DNA from: Acinetobacter sp.
GTDB taxonomy: Bacteria > Pseudomonadota > Gammaproteobacteria > Pseudomonadales > Moraxellaceae
Assembly (NCBI GenBank): GCA_030152275.1
Contig: JASLHF010000036.1
Span: 1-17,230 of the forward strand
DNA: 17,230 nt
Direction of reading: 5' to 3'
A model generated the notes under the pieces. That model had not been told where the DNA came from. It saw only the letters and a program-made list of their open reading frames with translations, and did not search any database. This document shows positions 7,235 to 15,032 of this stretch, one piece after another. The first letter of the stretch is position 1, and each line of letters starts with the position of its first letter. The position numbers and the translations under genes were made by a program.

Positions 7235-7295
7235 TTCACTCAACTCGATCAGGCAATATTTGCGTATTGGCTCTAATATGCCGTACATTTAGACG

Positions 7296-7340
7296 ATAGA
7301 GAACATTTTTCACGCATATTGAACGTATCGGGTTCTCTAT
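7296..7340. repeat. 9-bp inverted repeat between pbpG and gacA
   Basis: ATAGAGAAC (7296-7304) and GTTCTCTAT (7332-7340) are perfect inverted copies with 27 bp between them. They lie in the 203-bp divergent intergenic region (7235-7437) and could be an operator or a hairpin in the pbpG leader. I see no convincing -35/-10 pair in this region for either gene, so the position relative to promoters is unknown. Confidence 0.5.
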
Positions 7341-7437
7341 TTTAGATAAAGATAGGATTGCTAATTTTGTCGTTTCATTGCAAGCTTATTTTGCGTTATG
7401 TAACAAAAAAGACGTTTTTTAAACAGGGAGAATACAG

Positions 7438-8073
7438 GTGATCACAGTTTTAGTTGTAGATGACCATGAATTGGTGCGCACGGGTATTTGCAGAATGCTC
7501 GAAGATCATGCCGAGATTCAAGTCATTGGCCAAGCTGAATCTGGTGAGGAAGCCATCGCCCTCGTACGCCTGCACCATCCGAATGTGGTGCTGCTGGATG
7601 TAAATATGCCTGGCATTGGCGGTGTTGAAACTACCCGCCGCCTACTGCAGACGGCACCGGAAACCAAAGTTCTGGCGGTCAGCGGTTTAGCCGAAGAGCC
7701 TTATCCGTCACTGCTGCTGAAAGCCGGCGCCAAAGGCTACATCACCAAAGGCGCGCCAGTCACCGAAATGGTCCGTGCAATCAATAAAGTGATGCAGGGC
7801 GGCAAATACTTCAGCGCCGACATTGCCGAACAGCTGGCCAGCTCTTATCTTTCAGATACCCAGCAGTCCCCTTTTGATGCACTGTCAGAGCGGGAAATGC
7901 AGGTGGCCATGATGGTGGTAAACTGCATCAGCGCACAGGAAATTGCCGATAAGCTATTTGTCAGCGTGAAAACTGTCAATACTTACCGATACCGTATTTT
8001 TGAAAAACTGAATATCGACAGCGATGTGAAATTGACCCACCTTGCCATCCGCTATGGATTAATCAAGCCTTAA
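7438..8073 (+). CDS. gacA: Response regulator GacA, NarL/LuxR family (211 aa)
   Basis: This is the response regulator partner of the GacS-type hybrid kinase, a global regulator of secondary metabolism and virulence traits, often through small RNAs that titrate CsrA/RsmA. The receiver domain (about 1-120) has acidic Asp8 and Asp9, phosphoacceptor Asp54 (VLLDV), switch Ser82 and Lys104. The LuxR-type helix-turn-helix covers about 148-205, with LSEREMQVAMMVVN and VKTVNTYRYRIFEKL. The linker FDALSERE and the DNA-binding domain closely follow Pseudomonas GacA. Start is GTG with AGGGAG 7 nt upstream. No gacS is in the window. In E. coli and Pseudomonas the orthologue is next to uvrC; here pilS follows after 24 bp without a terminator. 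Confidence 0.92.
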   Translation: MITVLVVDDHELVRTGICRMLEDHAEIQVIGQAESGEEAIALVRLHHPNVVLLDVNMPGIGGVETTRRLLQTAPETKVLAVSGLAEEPYPSLLLKAGAKGYITKGAPVTEMVRAINKVMQGGKYFSADIAEQLASSYLSDTQQSPFDALSEREMQVAMMVVNCISAQEIADKLFVSVKTVNTYRYRIFEKLNIDSDVKLTHLAIRYGLIKP

Positions 8074-8097
8074 ACACACTGCCCTATTGCAGGTTCT

Positions 8098-9663
8098 ATG
8101 AGTCAGCAGCCCAGACTATCGGCATTAAACCAGTATCATTTAGCGCAGTGGTACGCCGCATACCGCTTTGTTGTCAGTTTTGGCCTTTTGGCTATATTTT
8201 TGACCACCTATGCCCAGCTGAATGAGCAATACGCCTATCCTCAGCTGTATATGTATGTATTATTAAGCTATGTTGCCGTTAATTTTCTGCAATATATTTC
8301 GCTGAAACGCATACAGCAAGCAGTATCACAGCAGCTGGTACTGATTTTTTGCGCAGACGTGATCGCGCTGAGCCTGCTGACACTGGCCCTTGATGGCCCG
8401 AACCTGCATTTAAGCTTGCTGTTTGTCATCACGATTTTTGCAGCCACTGTCCTGCTGGATGCCAAGAAAGCGCTGGTGATTACCTTAATTGCCGTGATCA
8501 GTGTCATTTACCAGCTTTTCTTAGGCTCAATTTTAGAATTTTCTAGCCTGCGAAATATCGGCAGCAGCGCGCTGCTCGCCTTTTTATTCTTTGTGGTATA
8601 CGGCAGCGGCCAAATTGCAGTACGCCGTTTTCAAATTTTAGAAAATTTAAACTTTTCACAGTCGGTTGAACTAAATCAGCTGCAAAACATCAACCGTTAT
8701 ATTTTAGAACAGATTGAAACCGGCTATCTGGTGCTGGATGAAAACTGCCATGTCGTGCTAAGCAATCCAGCTGCCTGCAGTCTGCTGGGCATTGCTTCAA
8801 GCTATAGTTTTGACAAATATCCGCTATATAAAACGCAGCCTGACTTATTTGAGCTGCTGAAATTTGAAGACCTGCAAAATGGTGAAAAATTTCAGTTTGA
8901 ATCGCAGCAAAGCCTGTACCACATTCATGTGCACGTCCAAAAGCTGATTGCGCCGCAGCAGACCTTAACGCTGCTGGTGCTGCAGGATGGGCAAAAGCTG
9001 AATCAGCAGGTACAGCAGTTAAAACTGGCTGCGCTAGGCCAGCTGTCGGCCAGTATCGCGCATGAAATCCGCAATCCGCTGGCAGCGATTGTCCAGGCCA
9101 ACTCCCTCCTTGACGGCAGCCCGCCAGAACAGCAAACCATGCTGAGCAGCATGATTTCCAAGCAGGCAGCGCGTATCGACCGGATCGTGCAGGACACCTT
9201 AAATATGGTGAAAAACCGCCAGACGCATCCGGTTTTGCTGCAGCTGAACCGCTTTATTCCGCAACTGATTGCGGAGGATTTGGCGGATATCCGGCAAAAA
9301 ATTCAGCTGTATATGCAAAAAGACTGCAGCATTCATTTTGATGAAGCGCAATTGCGCCAAGTGCTGATTAACTTAATCCGCAATGCGATTCGCCATAATG
9401 ATATGGATGCGCCACATATTGAACTGAATGTCTATGCGCAGGACAAAACCTTGCGCATAGATGTGCGGGATTTTGGCATGGGAGTAACTGCCCAGCATCA
9501 GGCATCTTTATTTCAGCCTTTTTTCAGTACCGAAATTACCGGAACTGGTTTAGGATTGTATCTTGCACATAGCTTCTGTGAAGCTAATCAGGCCCAGCTG
9601 ACGTATGTAGAACAAAAACGCGGCGCCTGTTTCCGGATTATTTGCCAACGTGCAGCACTTTAA
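8098..9663 (+). CDS. pilS: Sensor histidine kinase PilS (521 aa)
   Basis: PilS is the inner-membrane kinase that phosphorylates PilR to control type IV pilin transcription. Six hydrophobic segments lie at about 23-40, 51-66, 78-97, 104-121, 124-142 and 155-172, followed by a PAS-like region (about 195-300) and the kinase core. The H-box is LGQLSASIAHEIRNPLAA with His322. The ATP-binding part shows the N-box NLIRNAIRHN (425-434), G1 DFGMGV (458-463), F-box FQPFFST and G2 GTGLGLYLA (482-490). All motifs needed for kinase activity look intact. AGG lies only 4 nt before the ATG, so initiation may be modest. The gene is between gacA and pilR, 17 bp from the pilR start used here. Identification rests on the membrane layout plus the adjacent PilR. 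Confidence 0.92.
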   Translation: MSQQPRLSALNQYHLAQWYAAYRFVVSFGLLAIFLTTYAQLNEQYAYPQLYMYVLLSYVAVNFLQYISLKRIQQAVSQQLVLIFCADVIALSLLTLALDGPNLHLSLLFVITIFAATVLLDAKKALVITLIAVISVIYQLFLGSILEFSSLRNIGSSALLAFLFFVVYGSGQIAVRRFQILENLNFSQSVELNQLQNINRYILEQIETGYLVLDENCHVVLSNPAACSLLGIASSYSFDKYPLYKTQPDLFELLKFEDLQNGEKFQFESQQSLYHIHVHVQKLIAPQQTLTLLVLQDGQKLNQQVQQLKLAALGQLSASIAHEIRNPLAAIVQANSLLDGSPPEQQTMLSSMISKQAARIDRIVQDTLNMVKNRQTHPVLLQLNRFIPQLIAEDLADIRQKIQLYMQKDCSIHFDEAQLRQVLINLIRNAIRHNDMDAPHIELNVYAQDKTLRIDVRDFGMGVTAQHQASLFQPFFSTEITGTGLGLYLAHSFCEANQAQLTYVEQKRGACFRIICQRAAL

Positions 9664-9680
9664 TTTTATGGGGTCAAATT

Positions 9681-11090
9681 GTGGAAAACCAGCCGCTGGT
9701 ATTACTTGTCGATGATGAAGAAGATTTATGCCTGCTGATGCAGATGTCGCTGTCCCGTATGGGCATCCGCACACACAGCGCGCATTCTGTCGAAACAGCC
9801 AAACGCTTTTTGAGTGAGTATCAGTATGATGCCTGCCTAACCGATTTAAATTTACCGGATGGCAACGGCCTGCAGCTGCTGGAATGGATTAATGCCAACT
9901 GCGCCGGACTGCCAGTCGCCGTACTGACCGCATACGGCAATATGGAAATTGCTATCGCGGCGTTAAAAGCCGGCGCTTTTGACTTTGTCAGCAAACCGAT
10001 CAATCCGACCCATTTGGAACAGCTGCTGCAAAAAGCGCTCAATACACCGGCTGACGCGCCTGCACAGCAAAATGCAGATGCACTGGAACATAAAATGCTG
10101 ATTGGCCATTCACAGCCTATCCAGCAGCTGCGCGCCACCCTTAAAAAAATCGCCCGTTCGCAGGCGCCGGTATTTATTACCGGTGAATCGGGCACCGGTA
10201 AAGAAGTTGTAGCGAATCTGGTGCACCGCCTCAGCAACCGTTCTGAAGGCCCATTCATTGCCATTAACTGCGGCGCGATCCCTGCTGAACTGATGGAAAG
10301 TGAACTGTTTGGCCACAAAAAAGGCAGTTTTACCGGCGCGACACAGGACAAGCAAGGCCTGATTCAGTCTGCCCACGGCGGCAGCCTGTTTTTAGATGAA
10401 ATTGCTGAACTGCCGCTGGCTATGCAAGTCAAATTGCTGCGTGCAGTGCAGGAAAAGCGTATCCGCCCAGTCGGTGCAGACAAGGAAATTGATGTAGATT
10501 TCCGCGTCATTAGCGCCAGCCATCAGGATTTGGAAGCGCTGGTGCAGCAGGGAAAATTCCGTCAGGATTTATTCTTCCGCATTCATGTGATGGATTTAGT
10601 GCTCCCGCCGCTGCGTGAGCGCGGCGATGATGTGCTGCTGCTGGCCAAACATTTTATTCAAAAAATCAGTGCAGAATGGGACATTCCCGCCAAAGCGCTA
10701 ACTGCGCGCGCGCAAGAATTTCTAACGGCGCAATATTACCCCGGCAATGTGCGCGAACTGCGAAACATTATTGAACGCGCCATGACGCTTTGCGATGATG
10801 AGAGTATTGACCTTCCGCATTTGCAAAGCTCGCCGCTGCGCGCTATTGCGCCTGCACCCGCAGAGACCGCGTCAGAAGGCAATGCGGCATCGGCTCAAGC
10901 GGGCTTCAGCCGTAAGCTGCCGGAAGAAGGTCTAGAGCTGTATTTGGAAAAAATTGAAAAAGAAATTTTACTCAATGCGCTGAATTTGACCCATTGGAAC
11001 CGGACCATCGCAGCTAAAAAACTGGGAATGACCTTCCGTTCGCTGCGTTACCGCCTGAAAAAATTTGGGCTGGATACCGAAGAGGAATAG
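9681..11090 (+). CDS. pilR: Sigma-54-dependent response regulator PilR (469 aa)
   Basis: PilR activates RpoN-dependent transcription of the major pilin gene when phosphorylated by PilS. Domains in order: receiver (about 5-118; Asp11, Asp12, phosphoacceptor Asp55, Lys105), AAA+ domain (about 140-375) and a Fis-type helix-turn-helix (about 437-461). Walker A is GESGTGKE (168-175), the sigma-54 contact loop is GSFTGA (215-220), Walker B is SLFLDE (235-240), and arginine-finger candidates lie in RQDLFFR (294-300). The GSFTGA variant of the usual GAFTGA also occurs in Pseudomonas PilR. The C-terminal NRTIAAKKLGMTFRSLRYRL matches PilR. The GTG at 9681 is chosen because GGGG is 7 nt upstream and it starts just before the receiver; an ATG at 9642 lies inside pilS. 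No pilin gene is in the window. Confidence 0.93.
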   Translation: MENQPLVLLVDDEEDLCLLMQMSLSRMGIRTHSAHSVETAKRFLSEYQYDACLTDLNLPDGNGLQLLEWINANCAGLPVAVLTAYGNMEIAIAALKAGAFDFVSKPINPTHLEQLLQKALNTPADAPAQQNADALEHKMLIGHSQPIQQLRATLKKIARSQAPVFITGESGTGKEVVANLVHRLSNRSEGPFIAINCGAIPAELMESELFGHKKGSFTGATQDKQGLIQSAHGGSLFLDEIAELPLAMQVKLLRAVQEKRIRPVGADKEIDVDFRVISASHQDLEALVQQGKFRQDLFFRIHVMDLVLPPLRERGDDVLLLAKHFIQKISAEWDIPAKALTARAQEFLTAQYYPGNVRELRNIIERAMTLCDDESIDLPHLQSSPLRAIAPAPAETASEGNAASAQAGFSRKLPEEGLELYLEKIEKEILLNALNLTHWNRTIAAKKLGMTFRSLRYRLKKFGLDTEEE

Positions 11091-11113
11091 CCGAAGCTTG
11101 CTGGGCTATTTTT
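11086..11113 (+). terminator. Rho-independent terminator of gacA-pilSR, containing both convergent stop codons
   Basis: AATAGCC (11086-11092) pairs with GGCTATT (11104-11110), with inner AGC/GCT pairs possible, followed by a T run to 11113. The left arm contains the TAG stop of pilR and the right arm contains the complement of the TAG stop of ctp. On the minus strand no T-tract follows, so it should terminate only plus-strand transcription. Confidence 0.75.
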
Positions 11114-12275
11114 GCTGCAGCAGCTGCTCTGCAATATGCTCGACATAGCTGTCTTCACGCATGTCGTGCGGCAGCGGGTAATTCAGATTCGGCTGTACGC
11201 CGATACCCTCAATCATGCGCCCAGATGGAGTGTAGTACTGAGATACCGTCATCTGCAAGGCCGAGCCGTTGCTCAGCGGGAATAGTTTTTGCACCACACC
11301 CTTGCCATAGCTGCGCTCACCCGCCACCCATGCCCTGCCGTGCTCTTTCATGGCAGCGGTAAATACCTCAGCTGCCGAAGCAGAACGGTTATTAATCAAA
11401 ATACCGACTTTCATATTTTGAAATTCAAAACTCGGAAGCGCCTGAAACTGCTGATCGCCTTCAGAGCGGCTCTTGGTCGACACGATCACGCCCTGATTTA
11501 AAAACAGATCAGCAGACTCCACCGCTGCTGACAGCAAACCGCCTGGATTATTGCGCAAGTCAAACAGTACGCCTTTAAGTTTAGATGAGGCGTGGCTTTC
11601 AATCAGGCGCTTCACTTCATTCGCGGTATCCTGCTGGAAAACTTTAATATGCAGCACCAGCACCTGATTGTTCAGCAGACGCGATTCTATATCGGTTTCA
11701 ATTTTAGTATTGCGGACCAAGTTCATCACTTGACTGCTGGGCGACAGCTGCAGGCTCAAGGTAGAGCCAATGGCGCCTTCAAGAAGATGCTTTACTTGAT
11801 CCTGATTGAGCTTTTTCAGCTCCTGATCATCAATTTTATACACGCTTAAGCCGTTTTTCAGGCCCAGTTTGGCTGAATCGGCATCGGATTTAAGATTATG
11901 AATAACCCAATGCTGCAGTGCAGGATCAAAATGCAGATTAAAATCTACAGAAGCTAAATCGCCTTCCGTATACTGCAGCAGCTGTTTGTATTCTTCTGGA
12001 GAAAGATATCTGGAATATCGGTCTAAACCGCTGACCAAGCCTTTAATAGCTTGCTGAAACAGCTCATCATCATTTTTTTCTTTGACATAATTATCTTTGA
12101 CAATGCCGTAAATCTGAACAAACTGCTGAATCGATTCGACAGGAATCTCCGCATAGCTTTGCTCATAATCACCGTCAAAATCATGCGCGGCCGGTTTTGC
12201 GGCCGCCCATGCAAAATGGCTTGAGCACATCAGTGAGGTGTACAGTACCGCAATCTTCCAATGCGCTTTCGCCAT
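11106..12275 (-). CDS. Periplasmic S41 carboxyl-terminal processing protease, CtpA-like (389 aa)
   Basis: S41 proteases are Ser/Lys enzymes that cleave near C-termini of envelope proteins. A signal peptide covers about residues 1-25 (ending FAWA). A tsp/CtpA N-terminal helical region (44-100) with GLVSGLDRYSRYLSPEEY is typical. The catalytic pair is Ser300 in SASAAE and Lys325 in SYGKGVVQ, at the same 25-residue spacing as E. coli Prc. FDLRNNPGGLL (238-248) is the conserved strand before them. The PDZ domain (about 104-178) is poorly conserved: the usual Gly-rich peptide-binding loop reads as ASVDFNLHF. The ATG has AAGGTG 5 nt upstream. It follows gpmI by 15 bp and is probably co-transcribed. 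In Pseudomonas and others a LytM-type gene lies between gpmI and ctpA; here it is absent. Substrate unknown, so no symbol is assigned. Confidence 0.88.
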   Translation of the reverse strand: MAKAHWKIAVLYTSLMCSSHFAWAAAKPAAHDFDGDYEQSYAEIPVESIQQFVQIYGIVKDNYVKEKNDDELFQQAIKGLVSGLDRYSRYLSPEEYKQLLQYTEGDLASVDFNLHFDPALQHWVIHNLKSDADSAKLGLKNGLSVYKIDDQELKKLNQDQVKHLLEGAIGSTLSLQLSPSSQVMNLVRNTKIETDIESRLLNNQVLVLHIKVFQQDTANEVKRLIESHASSKLKGVLFDLRNNPGGLLSAAVESADLFLNQGVIVSTKSRSEGDQQFQALPSFEFQNMKVGILINNRSASAAEVFTAAMKEHGRAWVAGERSYGKGVVQKLFPLSNGSALQMTVSQYYTPSGRMIEGIGVQPNLNYPLPHDMREDSYVEHIAEQLLQQK

Positions 12276-12290
12276 TCCTTCACCTTTGCA

Positions 12291-13841
12291 TTATGCTTCT
12301 TTTAAATGAATCAAATTGCGGCCCTGCATTTCTGCCGGCACCGGAAGATTCATCAGGTTCAGCAGAGTTGGCGCAACATCCGCCAGCACGCCGCCTTCCT
12401 CAATTACAGCAGAAGTCGGGCCGGCATAAATAAACGGCACCAGTTCAGTGGTATGCTGCGTATGCACCTGACCGCTGACATAATCCTGCATTTGCTCGAC
12501 GTTACCGTGGTCTGCAGTCACCAGCATATGGCCTTTGTTGGCCATCACTGCTTCGTAGACTCGGCCTAAACACGTATCTACCGCTTCGACGGCTTTAACC
12601 GCCGCGTCAAACACGCCGGTATGGCCGACCATATCGCCATTGGCATAATTCACCACCAACAGGTCAAATTCACGCGAATTGATAGCAGCCACCAGCTCAT
12701 CAGTCACTTCATAAGCGCTCATTTCCGGTTTTAAATCATAGGTCGCTACACTTGGTGACGGAATCAAAATGCGTTTTTCACCTGGATATTCATCTTCGCG
12801 GCCGCCGCTGAAGAAGAAAGTCACATGCGCGTATTTTTCAGTTTCAGCAATACGCAATTGGGTTTTACCCAAACTTGACAGGTATTCGCCAATTGAATTA
12901 ACCAGCGCTTCCGGCATATAGGCTACAGGCGCATCAATCGTTGCTTGATAGCGAGTCAGCATGACAAATTTAGACAGCGCTGGAACCGTTTTACGTTCAA
13001 AACCGGAAAAATCTTTTTCAACAAAAGCTTTGGTAATTTCACGCGCACGGTCTGCACGGAAGTTCATAAACACGACACTGTCGCCGTCCTGCACTTTTGC
13101 CAATTCACCAATACGGGTCGCTTTAACAAATTCATCCGACTCATCAGCAGCATAAGCCTGCTCCAAGCCTTCAACTGCAGTCGCCGCAGTGCGCACCGCT
13201 TCACCTTCTGTCAACAGACGGTATGCCTGTTCTACACGGTCCCAGCGGTTGTCGCGGTCCATAGCAAAATAACGGCCAATCATGGTCGCAATGCGTCCTT
13301 GGCCCGGATACTGCGCAAACAGCGCATCCAATTTTTCTAAAGACGGCTGCGCGCTTTTCGGCGGCGTATCGCGGCCATCTAAAAATGCATGCAGATAAAC
13401 TTGGGCACCGCGTTTCAGCGCCAATTCCGCCATCGCAACAATATGGTCTTCATGCGAATGCACGCCGCCTTCAGACAGCAGCCCCATAATGTGCACAGCG
13501 CCATTAGCCGCTTTAGCTTTTTCAACGGCATCCACCAGCACTTCATGTTCAAAGAAAGCGCCTGTGCGGATATCTTTAGTAATACGGGTAAAATCTTGAT
13601 ACAGCACGCGGCCTGCGCCTAAATTCATGTGGCCAACTTCTGAGTTGCCCATCTGGCCGTCCGGCAAGCCAACATCTTCACCGGAACCAGAGATTAAACC
13701 ATGCGGATGCTTCGCTTCCATCGCTGTTAAATTCGGGCGCTTCGCCGCTAAAAAGGCGTTGTCTTTTTCCTCTACGCGATGTCCCACTCCGTCCATAATT
13801 ACTAAAACGTGAGGGATTTTTCCAGCAGCTGCATCCGTCAT
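12291..13841 (-). CDS. gpmI: 2,3-bisphosphoglycerate-independent phosphoglycerate mutase (516 aa)
   Basis: This cytosolic glycolytic and gluconeogenic enzyme interconverts 3- and 2-phosphoglycerate with two Mn(II) ions and a phosphoserine intermediate. The alkaline-phosphatase-type metal ligands are visible: Asp17 (VIMDG), Ser67 in [16 protein letters not shown] (the phosphorylated residue), Asp403 and His407 (NGDMVGHTG), Asp444 and His445 (TADHGN) and His463. Phosphate-binding FLDGRDTPP (153-161) and [16 protein letters not shown] (189-204) are intact. Length of 516 is normal. A GAAGAG site lies about 9 nt before the ATG. It is followed by ctp at 15 bp and preceded on the same strand by lptG at 118 bp. 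Confidence 0.97.
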   Translation of the reverse strand: MTDAAAGKIPHVLVIMDGVGHRVEEKDNAFLAAKRPNLTAMEAKHPHGLISGSGEDVGLPDGQMGNSEVGHMNLGAGRVLYQDFTRITKDIRTGAFFEHEVLVDAVEKAKAANGAVHIMGLLSEGGVHSHEDHIVAMAELALKRGAQVYLHAFLDGRDTPPKSAQPSLEKLDALFAQYPGQGRIATMIGRYFAMDRDNRWDRVEQAYRLLTEGEAVRTAATAVEGLEQAYAADESDEFVKATRIGELAKVQDGDSVVFMNFRADRAREITKAFVEKDFSGFERKTVPALSKFVMLTRYQATIDAPVAYMPEALVNSIGEYLSSLGKTQLRIAETEKYAHVTFFFSGGREDEYPGEKRILIPSPSVATYDLKPEMSAYEVTDELVAAINSREFDLLVVNYANGDMVGHTGVFDAAVKAVEAVDTCLGRVYEAVMANKGHMLVTADHGNVEQMQDYVSGQVHTQHTTELVPFIYAGPTSAVIEEGGVLADVAPTLLNLMNLPVPAEMQGRNLIHLKEA

Positions 13842-13903
13842 ATTGGCACACTCTTCAGGTCTAAAATTGAATCAGTCTATCTTACCGAATTTTCGCTCAA
13901 GAC

Positions 13904-13944
13904 ACTATGTTCAGCGCAGGGTTAATACTGTTCACAAACATAGT
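13904..13944. repeat. 8-bp inverted repeat between lptG and gpmI
   Basis: ACTATGTT (13904-13911) and AACATAGT (13937-13944) are perfect inverted copies with 25 bp between. This lies in the 118-bp gap (13842-13959). The minus-strand reading has no T-tract behind it, so it is not an lptG terminator; on the plus strand it is followed by a short TTT run. It could be an operator ahead of gpmI or chance. No clear promoter is seen in the gap. Confidence 0.35.
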
Positions 13945-13959
13945 TTTACCCGATACGTT

Positions 13960-15030
13960 TTAACGCGCTCGGTACAGCAAATAGCCGCCGCCAGCAAAAA
14001 TAAGCGCTATTGGCACCAGTACAAACCATGCAGGTGAAGGTGAATACACCAAGCTGGCATAGCCTAAAAAGTCCTGCAGGTAGAAAAATCCTAAACCGGT
14101 AAACAGCGCAATCACCAGACGGAATCCCATTGACTGCTGACGCAGCGGGCCAAAAATAAATGAGCAGGCAATCACTACCAGTGCAATTAAAGCTAACGGT
14201 GAAGCTGCTTTTTGCCAAAATGCCAGCTGATAAGTTTTTGGCACTTGGCTGTATTCATCCATATAGCTCATGAAGCTTACCAGCTGACTTGGTGATAGAT
14301 CTTCCGGATCCAGCGTTACCATATGCACGTATTTCGGCTGCAGCGCGAGCGCCACCGGCTGACTGGCGCTGCTCTTCATGACACCATCACCAGTCGGTAA
14401 AATATCAGTCTGTTTGGCACCCTGCAGCGTCCATTTTCCGTCAGTTACAAATTGGCCTTGATCGGCGGTCAGTACACCGCGCAAGTGGTAACTGCTATCA
14501 AAATCTATCATCTGCACATTTTTCAGCTGGCCTTGCGAATTGGCATAGTCGATATAGATAAAACGCTGGCCTTCGCGCGTCCAATAGCCTTTGACCTCAC
14601 CCAGCTCAGCGGCCGTGCGGTGACTTTTAATGCTTTCGGCTTTTTCATTGGTATAGGGAATGACCCATTCGCTTAAAGCAAAAGACAGAATCACCAACAT
14701 CAGCGCGGAACGGATGACCCAGCCGACAATGCGCCATAGGCTGACGCCAACAGAACGCATCACAATTAATTCACTGTTAGATGCTAGCGCACCCAGGCCA
14801 AGCACTGCCCCAATTAAGGCCGAAATTGGCAAAATTTGATACAGCGCATGCGGCGCGCCCCACAGCACATACAGGAATGCATCCCATGCGCCATAGCCTT
14901 CCTTTAACGAGCCTAGCTCACCCAAATAAGTAAACAGCACCTGCAGGCTGGACAGTACTGCTGTAGCGCCCAGCATAGCGAGCGCAGTGGTTTTGGTCAC
15001 ATGTTTGGCAATAATACGGCGCGCTAACAT
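13960..15030 (-). CDS. lptG: LPS export system permease LptG (356 aa)
   Basis: LptG is one of the two transmembrane subunits of the LptB2FG ABC exporter that extracts lipopolysaccharide or lipooligosaccharide from the inner membrane and hands it to LptC/LptA. Three N-terminal membrane segments (about 14-34, 62-84, 98-122) are followed by a periplasmic beta-jellyroll domain (about 125-265) and three C-terminal segments (about 270-292, 302-320, 332-352). The conserved stretches SNSELIVMRSVGVS (83-96), at the cytosolic coupling helix, and FWQKAASPLALIALV fit LptG. The length is normal (E. coli 360). The ATG lies 2 bp after the lptF stop, with GAGG about 8 nt upstream inside the lptF end, so the pair is translationally linked. 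The ATPase gene lptB is elsewhere. Confidence 0.95.
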   Translation of the reverse strand: MLARRIIAKHVTKTTALAMLGATAVLSSLQVLFTYLGELGSLKEGYGAWDAFLYVLWGAPHALYQILPISALIGAVLGLGALASNSELIVMRSVGVSLWRIVGWVIRSALMLVILSFALSEWVIPYTNEKAESIKSHRTAAELGEVKGYWTREGQRFIYIDYANSQGQLKNVQMIDFDSSYHLRGVLTADQGQFVTDGKWTLQGAKQTDILPTGDGVMKSSASQPVALALQPKYVHMVTLDPEDLSPSQLVSFMSYMDEYSQVPKTYQLAFWQKAASPLALIALVVIACSFIFGPLRQQSMGFRLVIALFTGLGFFYLQDFLGYASLVYSPSPAWFVLVPIALIFAGGGYLLYRAR

Positions 15031-15032
15031 TT

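Noticed and set aside
9821..10351. 176-codon open frame on the minus strand opposite pilR
   Set aside because: It lies wholly inside a well-supported AAA+ domain coding region, has no recognisable family and no ribosome binding site evidence; it mirrors pilR codon use.
12945..13340. 131-codon open frame on the plus strand opposite gpmI
   Set aside because: Antisense shadow of gpmI with no domain, signal or initiation context.
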